From positions 26,627,501-26,691,500 of the forward strand of contig NC_091665.1 of assembly GCF_042453785.1 (NCBI RefSeq): DNA of 64,000 nucleotides, written 5' to 3'. The translations under genes and the position numbers were made by a program. Below the pieces are notes generated by a model. It saw nothing but the letters and a program-made list of their open reading frames with translations. It was not told the origin of the DNA and did no database searches. Shown in pieces: positions 1-12,906 of the stretch. Origin of the DNA: Malus domestica. Lineage: Eukaryota > Streptophyta > Magnoliopsida > Rosales > Rosaceae. Position 1 is the stretch's first letter. The number at the start of each line of letters is the position of its first letter.

Positions 1-81
1 TGCAATGAGCCACGACTTCTATTAATTACAATAATTAAGGCAACAGATGTTGAAAGAATATATAGTTTGGAAGTTCAAACG

Positions 82-639
82 TCATAAAATCGACTTAGCT
101 ATTTGTAACGAAATTACGTACCCATCTTCTTCATTTTGTAAGACCATCCCAGCCAAATCTGCAGCTTCTGCGAGTGCTTCCCTCCATCCCATCACCGTGT
201 CAAACGATTGAGTTTTTTGGTGTTTAGCAAATGCTTTTGCAATGCATCCTGTCTGCTTCCTCAAATGGGATGGATCGACATCGTAGAAGACCGGTAAGAC
301 TACATGGTTGGAGGTCTTCTTGCGTTTGAGGATCATCACAAGCTCATTAAGGCACCATCTAGAGGACGAGTAGTCTTTCGAAAACACAACGACAGAACTT
401 CGTGATTGCTGTATGGCTTTCACGAATTCTATCTTAATATCTTCCCCTCTCTCAAGTTCATCGTCATCTCGGAAAGTGCGAAGGCTTGCGTTGACAAGGG
501 CTGTGTAGAGGTGATCCGTAAATGTCTTGCGAGTGTCTTCGCCTCTAAAACTCAAGAAAACGTCATAACTGCATCGAGAAGTACAACTGTTGGGATTGGA
601 AGATGAGGAGGATTCTTGTGTTCCAATTACGAGAGCCAT
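82..639 (-). CDS. TIR-domain protein (first exon of a TNL or TIR-only gene, possibly partial)
   Basis: A 185-residue ORF is almost entirely a plant TIR domain. The core begins near residue 24 with YDVFLSFRGEDTR, followed by the LNELV helix with the catalytic-type glutamate (SSRWCLNEL), and FYDVDPSHLRKQ. TIR domains of this kind self-associate and cleave NAD+ to trigger immune cell death; that is family knowledge. The N-terminus is Ser/Asn-rich and has no signal peptide. Near the 3' end, after DGY, there is a plausible splice donor (TAC|GTAATT). The last dozen residues may therefore be read-through into an intron, and NB-ARC and LRR exons could lie left of base 1. It is on the opposite strand to the TNL genes at 30-45 kb. 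It could equally be a TIR-only gene. The domain call is secure; gene extent is not. Confidence 0.85.
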   Translation of the reverse strand: MALVIGTQESSSSSNPNSCTSRCSYDVFLSFRGEDTRKTFTDHLYTALVNASLRTFRDDDELERGEDIKIEFVKAIQQSRSSVVVFSKDYSSSRWCLNELVMILKRKKTSNHVVLPVFYDVDPSHLRKQTGCIAKAFAKHQKTQSFDTVMGWREALAEAADLAGMVLQNEEDGYVISLQIAKSIL

Positions 640-903
640 TGAATTCAGAAGAAAGCAACTAAATGTGCCCGGGGAAGATTAGGAAATCACTTCTTGTCTG
701 TTTCTACATCAGGGGATGCTCAAGTCAATTGATCTTGGGCAGGCAATTATGTCCTACTTGTGATAAATTATCTTTTTTTTCATTTATCTCGAGCAGTGGA
801 CTTTTGATTTCTTGTCATTTCATAATTTAGACTCCTTTTACAAGTTTTGCATTCGTCATTGTCTTCTTTGACTTGGCATGGGTGGCCTTTTCAACTGTTA
901 TAA

Positions 904-1567
904 GATCATCTCCAACCGAAGGGTTAAGAGAAACAGAGGATCGAAAATAGTCCCAAAACAGTTTCCAACAGAGGTTCGTGGATCCCATAGAATCTGAAAG
1001 GACCAAAGGGCCAACAGAGGAACAGAATATCGAAAATAGTCCGAAAACAGTTTCCAACAGAGAGCTCATGGACCCCTCATAATTTGAAACCAAAGGGCCA
1101 GCCTGCTGGCTAGCCTAATTTCAATTTTTTTTTCCTTTTCCATTAGCCCAACCTTTTTTATTTCTTTCTTTTTTTGTTCTTTTCCATTGCCCAGCCCACT
1201 TTAGGGTTTAGGGCTTTGTTTTTTTTTTTTTTTTTTTATCTTAGCACACTTTTTGTTTTTATGCCTAGCAGCCTTTTTTTTTTTTTTAATTTCTAGTTTT
1301 TTTTTCCTACATCATTTTTCACATCTTTTTCACTATTTCAATCTTACCTCATTTTATTTCAATTTTTCGCATTCCATACTATAACCCTTTGGCCCACGGT
1401 TGGAAACGATTTTTTTGTGACAAGGCTAAAACGAGCCCTATGGCCCTTTGGTCCTCGGTTGAAGATGGAGGCAAATATGGCGATGTATTGTTCATTATAA
1501 TATTAATATCCTGGAGGGGCAGATGGCTAAAACGAGCCTTCTGAACCTCGTTCAGTTGGAGATGGCC
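904..1567. mobile_element. Harbinger-like MITE, 664 bp
   Basis: The ends are inverted: GATCATCTCCAACCG on the left and, reverse-complemented, GGCCATCTCCAACTG on the right. Both are flanked by TAA (901-903 and 1568-1570), the 3-bp target duplication typical of PIF/Harbinger. There is no transposase ORF. The interior holds an imperfect direct repeat of about 85 bp (about 931-1015 and 1017-1097) and long T-runs. Family assignment is by TIR and target-site pattern only. Confidence 0.65.
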
Positions 1568-1763
1568 TAAGTTTATCACAAGTGGGTAATGGCCAAAAGG
1601 CCATAAAAACTTCTTCTCCACCCACACATTGAGTAAAGTGATTCAGAATTCTGGACACACACTCATTTTCTCCTTTTTGCACTCATGCGATTGAATAAAC
1701 TAAAGAAAAATAAAAAAGACAAAAATAGACAGTATTTCAATCGTTATGCAAGGACTACACATT

Positions 1764-2115
1764 GTACAAGTACTTGTTTTAAGAAAGAAAACACATTTAG
1801 TTATATGACTAGTTGTGTGTTGCTTGCGAACCTCAAAACAATTTAGAGTTGTACAAGTACTTGTTTTTAGGAAGAGAACGCCCATGAAGTTTTATGACTA
1901 ACTGCGTGCTGCTTTATGACCTCAAAACACTTCAGAACTGTACAAGCACTTGTTTTTAGAAAGAAAACACCCTCGCAGTTGTATGACCAACTGAGGTCTA
2001 CTTGCAAACCTCAAAAAACTTTAGAGATGTAGAAGTACTTGTTTTCAGGAAGAAAACACCCCCGCGGTTGTATGACCAACTGCGTGCTAAGTTAGGACCT
2101 CCAAACAGTTCAAAA
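1764..2115. repeat. 88-bp minisatellite, about 4 copies
   Basis: The motif GTACAAGTACTTGTTTT recurs, with variation, starting at 1764, 1851, 1940 and 2028, that is every 87-89 bp. Each unit also carries AAGAAAACACC, a TATGACCAACTG-like segment and an ACCTCAAAACA segment. The short ORFs across the array share no frame, so it is not a coding repeat. Confidence 0.8.
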
Positions 2116-5100
2116 CTGCACAATCACTTGCCGTTTCATTCTTTTCGTTTTGTTTCAATGATTTTAAATGGCAATTGTTTTCACATATTTCACTAAAAAT
2201 AGCACCATTTATTTTTGTGGAAAAATTCGTATCATTCACAAAAATTTCAGATGTGGGCCTTGTGAGTCGTGGCTTCATTTTAAAAGCTTGGTACTTGCAA
2301 CGTTTTGTTTTCCTATTTTTATAAGTAATGAAATTTAACATTGTGAGAATTCGAAGTGTTTAGGTTGAATTGTTCATACAAAAATTAAAATAATATGTTT
2401 AAAAATTATCTTAAAAAAAGTTAACACAAAAAAATAAATTTACCGCGTAATCGAATTACTATATAAATGAATATATAGCTCCAGATAGCACCCCGAGAGT
2501 TATATAGTTCCTCATTGGTAAAGATTTTTTTTTATAACATCAAAGAGTCTAGCTCTAAAATCGGCTACATCCACATTTTTGCAGCCCCATATAAAGCCAT
2601 TCATCAAGAATGTTGTAAGCAAGGATGAATTGGTGATCTTATTTACTTAGTTGCCTTTTCATACATGGGAATTCATCTTTTCAATCAATCTATAGATATA
2701 GAAATCTATAATCGAAACTGTTTATACAACTTTTATTTTATCAATATAATTTTTTTTCTTCATGCATACGAAAAAGCAACATAATTAATGGGTGTTAATG
2801 TTTAGGTGGACTATTTCAAAGTACCAACGTAGAGTAAAGTGAAGAGTGTTCGCAAAGAGTCAACAAAAATAAAAAGTGACGAGCCATGACATAATGAAAT
2901 TAACGAGCTAAATAGTCAAAGTCAAAAGTTATAAATTCATTTATGCAAAGCCTCTTATATTCTGTTTAAGCATAACGGCTAGTGTTTGTCAAAGTTTTAC
3001 ATCCTAAGACAAACCCTAAACACACTAAGGCTAACAAGAATGCTCAAGTTTTTTTCCAAGAACAATAGAACTTTGGTTTTTCAATTAAAAAAATAGAAGT
3101 GTTAGAAGGCTATTTGGACACTTGGCATGTTTTTAGCAGATCTTGTTGAGCCTATTTTGTTTTCTGTGACATGACTCACTGATACTGTCAGGCAGACTTC
3201 TCACTGTAGAGGCAGATTGTTTGCCGTTCTGTTTGTATGTCATTCTCATATCTTTTTATTTTGTGTTATCACGGTAAAGTTATATTAATATTTTATATTA
3301 ATTTTTTATAGGGATAATAAAACAAAAGGTAATAAAAATATAAAATATTAACGTAATTTAACTTAACTATGATCATACAAATAGAAGAGGATGAGAAAGA
3401 CATCCAAACAGGAGAGCAGACGATTTGTCTCCTTTCACCATAGCCTTCTTCATGTGCGCAGCCCACTGATTCATGCTGAGCTGATTTAAGTAATGTATTT
3501 GTTGAAAAATCCAATCCTACATTAAAAACTTAACAAAATATATTATTACGTTTATAAATGAATGATTTCACAGTTCATTATTATATTATAAAATTATATA
3601 ATATCGATTTTTTTTCTTTTATAAAACCTAACATATGTCGAGTTGTACAAATAATATATTAAAATAATATTAGTGTGATTAGTAGTAAACTGTTGACCCG
3701 ACTTTAAGATGTTAAGAACAAGCAGAGATATAGTAGTGAGTTTCCTGGAACCTACATAAAGGCTTAGGTTGCACTTTGGATGCATGCAAGCCGTGAGTCT
3801 TGGTTGTAAAGTCTACCAACATGGTCTTGACATTTAAGGGACAAATTGAAAATGCATTTTTGTAAAACGAAAGGCAAGATTACCACCAATCCTTGTGTTC
3901 TACTTGGAAACTTTTAATTTAATCGATTTGGCCTTGGTGTTTTATGACGTAAATTTTCTTGTTCAATTTGCTTCAGTTTGACGTTAATTCATTTTGATGT
4001 ATATAAACAAATTAACCACTCTTTATACTGAAAACATTTTATATGACACAAATATCGTAATCGTGGTATTTCATGTCAATGTATAACATTATTTATATAT
4101 AAAAAAACTTAAATATATCGTTATATTATTGATACAAAAACTTCAATACTAATATATTCAGCCCATAAAGTCCTTATGCCTATGAAGACCGTAGAGATAA
4201 TGTCATGGACCAATGCATCAACTAAAACAAGTCAAAGAGTGATACGGCTGCTAAGCTTTAATATGCACAGTGTCCGAGTTGCCATATGCATCTACTAAGT
4301 CAAGTCAAAGAGAGGGTTGACTGCAAATTTCTACTACAATTTCAGGGGCCCAGCTGCAAACGTGGGTCATCAACTTCTTTCTGCCTCTTTCCAGCTGTCG
4401 AAGATTCATCTGCTTGACGTGAATTTGGACTTGGACATCGACTTGGCTCGCTAGATCTCAATCCGGTATCGTTTTCGGAACTTCTCCATCTTGCGATAGT
4501 ATTTGGACGATGACCTTCGTCGGAGAAGCAACGGGGTATCTCCGAGAGACGTCGTCGACCCCGTTTTGCAGTGTGGCCTTGAGGTTTCTGAGACGGAGGG
4601 CTGCTGGTTGTTATTGATTTTTGTTGTGATGTGAAAATAAGCTCATTTCTGCTGCTTCACGTATTTTTTTTTTTTTTTCATCCAAAATTGTAAAAATAAA
4701 CTATTTTTATGTGTTTACCAAACATTTTTTTAAACTCAATTTTTTTTAAATCTATTTTTTATAAAAACACTTTAATAACAAATCAATACCAAACCATTTG
4801 ACTGGATTATTGTGGACCAATCACCAACCCCACCTTCCTCACAGGCTTTGGATTCCCTCACCCAGGGCCGAGTTTGATGAAGACAAGGGGGCACGTGCAC
4901 CCTTTTGGTTTTTTATTTAAAAAATACACATTTTAAGTTTTAAGAAATTTGCCAACATTATCTTTAAATTTTTTTTTCTTTCAATTTTTCTTTAAACAAA
5001 CCAATTCAACAAAAGTTAAAAACATCAACATTTCTCTAATTTAATTCTATCACTCGATTCTTATTCAAGATTACTAAATAAAAAAAAACGTATATATTTT

Positions 5101-5154
5101 AGTGAAACGACACTGTTTTTTAAGGTAAATTTAAAATTAGTAGTTTGTTTATAG
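2116..5154. other. AT-rich intergenic DNA, no gene seen
   Basis: No coding region is supported here: the longest ORFs are under 90 codons with no recognisable domain. It contains a diverged repeat of the 14.9-15.4 kb region (separate entry) and long A/T runs. A GC-richer stretch near 4360-4640 shows no recognisable motif. Confidence 0.6.
2590..2960. repeat. Diverged segmental repeat, copy A (partner about 14870-15390)
   Basis: Shared blocks in the same order include GGTGATCTT.TTTA, CATATATA/CATACATGG, GAAATCTATAATCGAAA, AAAAAGCAACATAAT, GGGTGTTAA and AAATAGTCAAAGTC. Copy B carries a 154-bp MITE that copy A lacks, so the duplication is older than that insertion. The 9.25-kb LTR retrotransposon lies between the two copies. 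No gene is recognised in either. Confidence 0.65.
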
Positions 5155-5159
5155 CTTTG

Positions 5160-6920
5160 TGATACACCCCGACCCGGAATGTCCACAAGAACTTCGAATC
5201 GAGCTGTGTTGGCCGACATCTGGAAGATGACGAAGCCATGAAGTGTGATGATGTGGAAAAATATGAATAAATTTAAACCTAAGAATGCCTAAATACCAGA
5301 GTGCGCTGGTGAGCGGGAATGAACCCACTTCACACGTGACGTTAGAGCATAAGTAAGTACAATAGAGTGGATTGAGAATCATACCATTGAAAGAAATCCC
5401 CAATACTAAGATTTGCCACGAATCCTCATCGATAAGAAAGCTCAGCTAATAAAACCTAGAGGGTGAAAACAAAACAAGGGTGAGTGGCCCTGGAAATAAA
5501 ATTTTAATAGAAACCATCCAAAATGTTATAACCTTTTGCTGCAACACCTGTATAGTTTCCAGAAAAATCATACCATTTATCAATGTGAAATCAAAAGTAT
5601 ATCAATAATCAAGTGCTTAATAACTCATAACTCATACTAGCACGCAAGTCGGAGTCACCTATGGTGACCTGTACGACTGCACCAATATCTCATCAATCAA
5701 CGCTAGCACATAAGTCGGAGTCACCTATAGTGACTTGTACAACTTATCCATATCTCATCAATCAATGTTATCTCATCAATCAACGCTAGCATATAAGTTG
5801 GAGTCACATATAATGACTTGTACGACTTATCCATATCTCATCAATCAATATCTCAGCAATATGTCAACCGGATCCACCTCTTGTGGCCTGTATGACTGAA
5901 CCCATAGCTCATAACATATCCCTGCACACGAGTCAAAACCACCTATAGTGGTCTGTACGACAGGACTGGGTGTAAATAAGTACGCTCAAATGCTACGATC
6001 ACGTGAAGACTGTGCAAATAAACGCAGGTCACCTACGAGTCGGAACCACCTTTAGTGGTCTGTATGACAAGACTGTGCACCTACCTTGGATCCAAGGTGA
6101 GCATAAGGTGCGGGAGATGAACATCATGTAAAGGACTGTACCCTGACCACGGGTGGGAACACTAATACCAGGATGCATGTTTATGAGATTTAATTACATC
6201 TATTATAACATATACGACTCATGGGCAACCTGTACGACAATGTCGGAATTGCCTATCATTACAACATGTACGACAAGGTCAAAGTTGTCTAAAACATACA
6301 AGTAGTCATGCCTTAACTCCATCATTTCAACTAATACAATAAACTTACTAGAACTTACCTGGGTGTCATGTGTTCACTTTTGCATTTCAAAGCGTTCACA
6401 ATAATTATGAGCAGGTAATATACATATGGATATACCATGATGCAATCTAATACTCAACCATGACATAGCATTTTCAATTATATACATGTGTGTGTGTGTG
6501 TGTGTGTGTGTATAATATGGCATAAAAATGCATAAGCTGTAACGCCCTACTCCCGAACTATTTATTTTCGGGAATAATTATCGGTGATAATCCCAATTAG
6601 ACACTAGTTTAATTAACTATCATTACTTACGTTTCCTTACTTCAATTTCTTGGTTCTTCACATATTGATTTATAAACAACATTTAACCACCAAATCATAA
6701 GGTTAAATCTCACATTTTCCACCAATCTCTTTCACATTGCTCAATTCCCCAATCAGGGCTATTGTCTGAATTATTTAGTCTCATTTATTGTATGGCTGCA
6801 TCTAATGTCTACATACCCTAAACAGGGATAAAGTCATTCGTAGTTCACAATAGTATTTCAAAGCATCCACAGTAATCATAAGCAATAATCAATTTATAAA
6901 CGTTTATGGAATTGTCAATC

Positions 6921-6952
<32 letters not shown>

Positions 6953-8130
6953 ATAATATAATATAATATACGATAGAAAGGAAAAGACCCACTCACTTGA
7001 GGTCTGCACTACGACTCCCTAGCACGCATATCAAGACATCACGAACCATCGTCGCCTATGACCAATTATCAAATCACATCTCAGAGTTCTGACCGATAAA
7101 ATACATAATCTACATAAAACACATCCCTACATAATTCACTTCGGAAGATCTACATTCACGGATTTCCAATTCGTTACTTCCTAAGATTCACATTATGTTC
7201 CTATAACCACGTCCTAATGAGTAGAGTAAACTTCAGTCACCCCGACTCGCCAGAAAATCTAACTATTTCTAAAAATTACCAAAATTTATAGGAATGAAGA
7301 TCTCCATGAGTAGAGTAAACTTTATACTTGCCACGAAGTCCAAAAGTGGACAGAAGATAATCAATTTTGCCCACAAAGCCGACGGGTGCCTAAAACTTCC
7401 CGGCGTCGATCCGTCATCTACGGTGGTCCAACGGGGTCAAGGTTGGTTGGTATTTTCTCCTGGGATGATGGGCTACAAAGCCCAAGTGGTGGCATCGGCC
7501 ATCGCTGTGCCGATTCGCCGAAAAATTGAAAATGGTGGCTGAGCACCTCCAGAACCGTCAACTTTCGTGGCCTCAAACCGCCACATACCGTGGTTAATCA
7601 AGGTGGTTCTTGGGTGGATTTTGTAGAAGGGAATGAGAGCTTCAAGATGGTGGTGGTTGCATCAAAAAACTCCATTGGAGTTGGTCGAAATCGGCCTTGG
7701 AAAATGGGAGGTCGAACTGGGTTGGGCACGGGTGCACGGGGAGCTTTCCCCCTTATCAAATTTTATTTATTTATTTTTGTTCTTTTCCTTTTCGAATTGG
7801 CTGATGCAAAACAGGCTTGGTGAAGTCTGATTGGGTGCCATTTGATTGGTGACCATTCCCACAATGGTGGGAGTTTTTAATTAATTTAAAACTAAATTTT
7901 GAATAACCAATTTCAAACGTCTGTAACTATACTGTTATAATCCGGACTCACAAACGGCTTTCGCCTAAGCGTTCGTAGTGACGAGTACTGCGAGGATACG
8001 CTAAAAGAATGAGTCCTACATCTTTCTAACCAATGATCAACGAAGGTTAAAATCTTTGCCTGTAGGGCATTTTCGTAAATTCAGGCTTTAAAAATTAATA
8101 AAAACATAAAATTAGGGACAGGTTGTCACA
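5160..8130 (-). repeat. 3' LTR of the giant-LTR element (2971 bp)
   Basis: Aligns end to end with the right LTR from TGATACACC to GGTTGTCACA. It is about 450 bp shorter, mainly because of a deletion at about 7218 corresponding to about 13147-13495 of the right copy. The deletion carries roughly 20 bp of filler. The LTR contains a hairpin/minisatellite array (about 5640-6070), a (TG)n run near 6488-6511 and an (AT)n run near 6920-6970. Confidence 0.88.
5640..6070. repeat. Array of covarying hairpins in the 3' LTR
   Basis: Units of about 60 bp carry AGTCG-GA-GTCAC-loop-GTGAC-CTGTA-CGACT. This can fold with an inner stem GTCAC/GTGAC and an outer stem AGTCG/CGACT. Further along the inner stem becomes ACCAC/GTGGT (about 5938-5952 and 6045-6060), that is with both arms changed together. 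The same array is in the other LTR at about 11520-12000. Confidence 0.7.
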
Positions 8131-10993
8131 ATCTACTCCCCTTAAGAAAATTTCGTCCCCGAAATTTGATATCATTTGCTAAAAATAATGCACTCCAGAA
8201 GATAGGAAAAAGTATATATATACACATATATAGAAGGAGGAAATCAAGCTAGAGCGGTTGTATAAAAGAAAATGTCATTCCGTCGCGATCAGAGTGCAAT
8301 GATTCCTCTTTCATGCCTCCAAACTCAGACTTTCCTTCTCCTCTAGTACAATACTAAAATATATAGTCCTTTATAATACATAAAGTAGAAAAATAGATTT
8401 ATAACCACGTAATGTCGAAGTACGTATATAATAAAGTGAAGTAAAAAAAAAATAGTTGTACTGAAAACAACACAGAAAATAGAAAACTTCACATACACAC
8501 CTATAGGCGTCAGGTGCCTTGAAGATGAGTGTGTGCTATCTTTAGGTTAAGCCCAATCAATACTAAACGTAGACGGACCTAGATGTACACTTGCTTAACA
8601 AGTTCCACAATTAAGTTTTCAATATTACGGTCTGAAACCCGTAATACCAACAACTCACTATTATCTCGATAAATAAGTAATAAATTCTCGAGGTTGCAGT
8701 ATTACCATCATGTCCCCCATTGGGAAAATACTCATAAATCATCCAATTAGCGTCTCTACCGCGCTCACGTACTGCCCTCCCAGGCGACAACGCAAATAAC
8801 ACACAATTTGCTATATTACAATCTCGATCATTCAACTACATGTTCACAATATTTTCTTGTCAATCATGTGCTATGGATAACATTTTTATAGTACTCCTTA
8901 ACAATGCCATACTCGAAACCAAAAATTGTAACCGTAGTTACAACCATCTAAAAAAATATAACTATTTATTACAACATACACACCACATAACTCAACAATG
9001 CAATTCATAACACGATAATGAGCAGATTCCTATTGAATTTCTCTCAAATTTAGTGAAACTTATGTCAAGAAGGCTAACATAATACTTGAGAATTTGAGGG
9101 TCAAATAAGTCCATCAAATTTTAAATACAAGGTAATTGAAATTAATGTATAACATTTCATTACAACGGTAGCTTCTGGAACATTCAGTCACCAACGGTTA
9201 AGATTCGTTTAGTAGGGTATTTGTTGGGTTTTTGAGAATTTAATGTTCACGACTAAATGTCAATATCCTAGCAACTCCAGTAGACAATTTGCTTGTTTAA
9301 ACTAATACAAAGTGTAGTAGGGTAGGCATGAACCTAAAATTGACTAGAATACCTTCCAGCACAAAAAGATGAATATGGAATCCTCCTTAGAATAGACGCT
9401 AGTCTAAACGCCCAAGAAATCTGAAAATTTCATGAATGAGGAATTTTACCAAGCTGTCAAAAAGTAGTCCCTTTGGACCAATAAAAAAAATGGGTTAACT
9501 TGTCAAGTTGATCTATAAACATCGAAACATCATCATCATCATCACCACATGTACAAGATACCTCGAACCAAAAGTGTATGTTGATATTTCTCAACTCCCT
9601 TCATATACAAGAAGTGATTATGACCATTCAAACCCTTTCTTGATATTTTGCAAGTAATGTCAAAACTATACCTGTGAATTCCACTGAGGCGGAATAGGAT
9701 AGGCCGAAAGTGTTCAAGTATACATAAATCTTTTGCTACATTAAATAGTAATACATTTGCACAATCATGATAATAAAAAAAGTTGATGTAGTTCTTCCAT
9801 TACCGCTATCAGAATTTAACCTATTTCAAATGAGAATATATTTGAAAAGTCCAAGATTGATAAAGGTCTCTAACACGTTTCTCCACCAGGAAGTATCATT
9901 TAGTTTTTCAAATAAAGATAATAACACTTAACTCTAGTCATGAATAAGATGGTTCATTTCGAAAGATTTTAACCGTTGGAAAATCTAAGCAATTCTTCGT
10001 CATGTTGCCTCCACACAGTTGAAATATCCAAAGAACACGTCATCATGGATTTCCAAATGATCAATGTCATCAAAAGGTGGAAAGAAAAGGTAAGGTGAGA
10101 CAATAGTTTATTTGTCAAAAACTTTATTCATAATTAACATCCCAAACCAAACTAATTTTCCTTGGTCAACAACTGAAAACACTACAGTAAAAAAAAGAAA
10201 TCGATAATAATTTGTCAATAAGTTCGACAAGACCAAAACTTTCTTCTACTACTACCTTTTTGGAGAAAATAAAAGAATATCATTTACGAAATCACATCTC
10301 CCAAGAGAAGTACCACTTTACACAAAGGTAATAATTGAGGAATTTGATGTGAAGCTCTTTCACCTTCGCATATAGGTTTGAGATTTCCAAAATAAAGTGT
10401 TTAATAACTAAGTTCTTTCAATAAAGTAAGACTTATTTGAAAAGTAAAAGGAAAACTGATATAGGAGTTGTTCGATAAGAAATAGGGAAAAATAAATATG
10501 ATGTTAACAAGGTGGAAACCCAAGTAAAAAAAAATAAATTGATAATTGATGACAAAGGCAAACATTTTCAAAACGTACTATACCATTAACCTTAGATATA
10601 ACAATTTTTTTTTTTTTTACTTCCATGCCAATGCTTATCAAAAGGACGAGTATAGCACCAACAGTAATGTAGGAAATTAGGATTGATTGGAGATTCTCTC
10701 CCTGAGATACACAATTATCAATATAGTAGCCCTGCTTCAAGGCCATCAACTTATCCCAAATCTACTTCTTTCCTTGGCAGGAAAATTCTTCCCTTATAAT
10801 TTAGAGGCGTTCGCCAACATAATCTTCTAAAACGTCGACAAGTCGACAAAACCGCCCAAAACTCATGAAAACTAATAAATTTTTTGTATTCGACGAGGTG
10901 GCAAGATTCGAAAATTAAGTTTAAGAATCAAGAATGATAACATCATGTGTGTGATGAACGCAATATTGCCCAACTTATGCTCTGATACCAAAC
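8131..10993 (-). other. Internal region of the giant-LTR element, no ORF
   Basis: AT-rich, with no ORF over about 85 codons on either strand and no zinc knuckle, DTG, YIDD or integrase motif. The purine tract lies at its left end and the primer-binding site at its right end. What occupied it originally cannot be told from sequence. Confidence 0.7.
10979..10990 (-). other. Primer-binding site (initiator Met-tRNA type)
   Basis: The minus strand reads TGGTATCAGAGC three bases from the inner edge of the 5' LTR. The same motif sits next to the 5' LTR of the gypsy element at 39073. Confidence 0.85.
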
Positions 10994-12421
10994 TGACACA
11001 CCTCAACCCGGAATGTCCACAAGGACTTCGAATCGAGCTGTGCTGGCCGACACCTAGAAGGTGACGAAGCCATGAAGTGTGATGATGTGGAAAAATATGA
11101 AGAAATTTGAACCTAAGAGTGCCTAAATACCAGAGTACGTTGGTGAGCGGGAATGAACCTACTTCACACGTGACGTTAGAGCATAAGTAAGTACAGTAGT
11201 GTGGATTGAGAATCATACCATTGAAAGAAATCCCCAATACTAAGATTTGCCACGAATCCTCATCGATAAGAAAGCTCAGCTAATAAAACCTGGAGGGTGA
11301 AAACAAAATAAGGGTGAGTGGCCCTGAAAATAAAATTTTAATAGAAACCATCCAAAATGTTATAACCCCTCGCTGCAACACCTATCTAGTTTCCAGAAAA
11401 ATCATACCACGTATCAATGTGAAATCAAAAGTATATCAACAGTAAATCCATAAATATACCACAACATAGCATCTCATCAGCAATATCAATAATACTGTGC
11501 TTAATAACCCATACTAGCACGCTAGTCGGAGTCACTTATGGTGACCTGCACGACTGCACCCATATCTTATCAATCAACGCTAGCATATAAGTCGAAGTCA
11601 CCTATAATGACCTGTACGACTTATCCATATCTCATCAATCAATGCTAGCATATAAGTCAGAGTCACTTATAGTGACCTGTACACTTATCCATATCTCATC
11701 AATCAACGCTAACATATAAGGTGGAGTCACTTATAGTGACCTGTACGACTTATCCATATCTCATCAATCAATATCTCAGCAATATGTCAACTGGATCCAC
11801 CTCTTGTGGCCTGTATGGCTGAACCCATAGCTCATCACATATCCCTACACATGAGTCGAAACCACCTATAGTGGTTTGTACGACAAGACTAGGTGTAAAT
11901 AAGTACGCTCAAGTGCTACGCTCATGTGAAAATTATGCGAATAAACGCGAGTCACCTACAAGTTGGAACCACCCCTAGTGGTCTGTACGACAGGACTGTG
12001 CACCTACCTTAGATCTAAGGTGAGCATAAGGTGTGGAAGGTGAACATCACGTGAAGGATTGTGCCTTGGCCACGGGCAGGAGCACTAACACCGGGGTGCA
12101 GGTTTATGAGCTTTAATTGTATCTATTATAACATGTATGACTCATGGGCAACTTGTACGACAGTGTCGGAGTTGCCTATCATTGCAACATGTACGACAAG
12201 GTCGAAGTTGTCTAAAACATACATGTAGTCATGCCATAACTCCATCATTTCAACTAATACCATAAACTTACAAGAACTTACTTGAGTGTCCTATGTTCAC
12301 CTTTGCATTTCAAAACGTTCACAATAATTATGAGCATGTAATATACATATGGATATACCATGATGCAATCTAATACTCAACCATGACATGTCATTTTCAA
12401 TTATATACATACATACATACA

Positions 12422-12467
<46 letters not shown>

Positions 12468-12869
12468 ATATGGCATACAAATGCATAAGCTGTAACGCCC
12501 TACTCCCGAACTATTTATTTTCGGGAATAATTATTGGTGATAATCCCAATTAGACACTAGTTTAATTAACTATCATTACTTACGTTTCCTTACTTTAATT
12601 TCTTGGTTCTTCACACATTGATTTATGAACAACATTTAACCACCAAATCATAAGGTTAAATCTCACATTTTCCACCAATCTCCTTCACATTGCTCAATTC
12701 CCCAAACAAGGCTATTGTCTCAATTATTGTATGGCTACATCTAACGTCTCATTAGACTGCCTACATACCCTAAACAGGGATCAAGCCATTCGTAGTTCAC
12801 AATAGTATTTCAAAGCATTCACAATAATCATAAGCAATAATCAATTTATAAACGTTTATGGAATTGTCA

Positions 12870-12906
<37 letters not shown>

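Noticed and set aside
5640..5860. Evenly spaced repeats suggestive of a CRISPR array
   Set aside because: The DNA is plant nuclear, the spacers are themselves repeated, and the array lies inside an LTR with a second copy in the other LTR.
10979..10990. Possible tRNA gene fragment (TGGTATCAGAGC)
   Set aside because: It is only a 12-base primer-binding site next to an LTR; no cloverleaf is present. The same holds at 39073.
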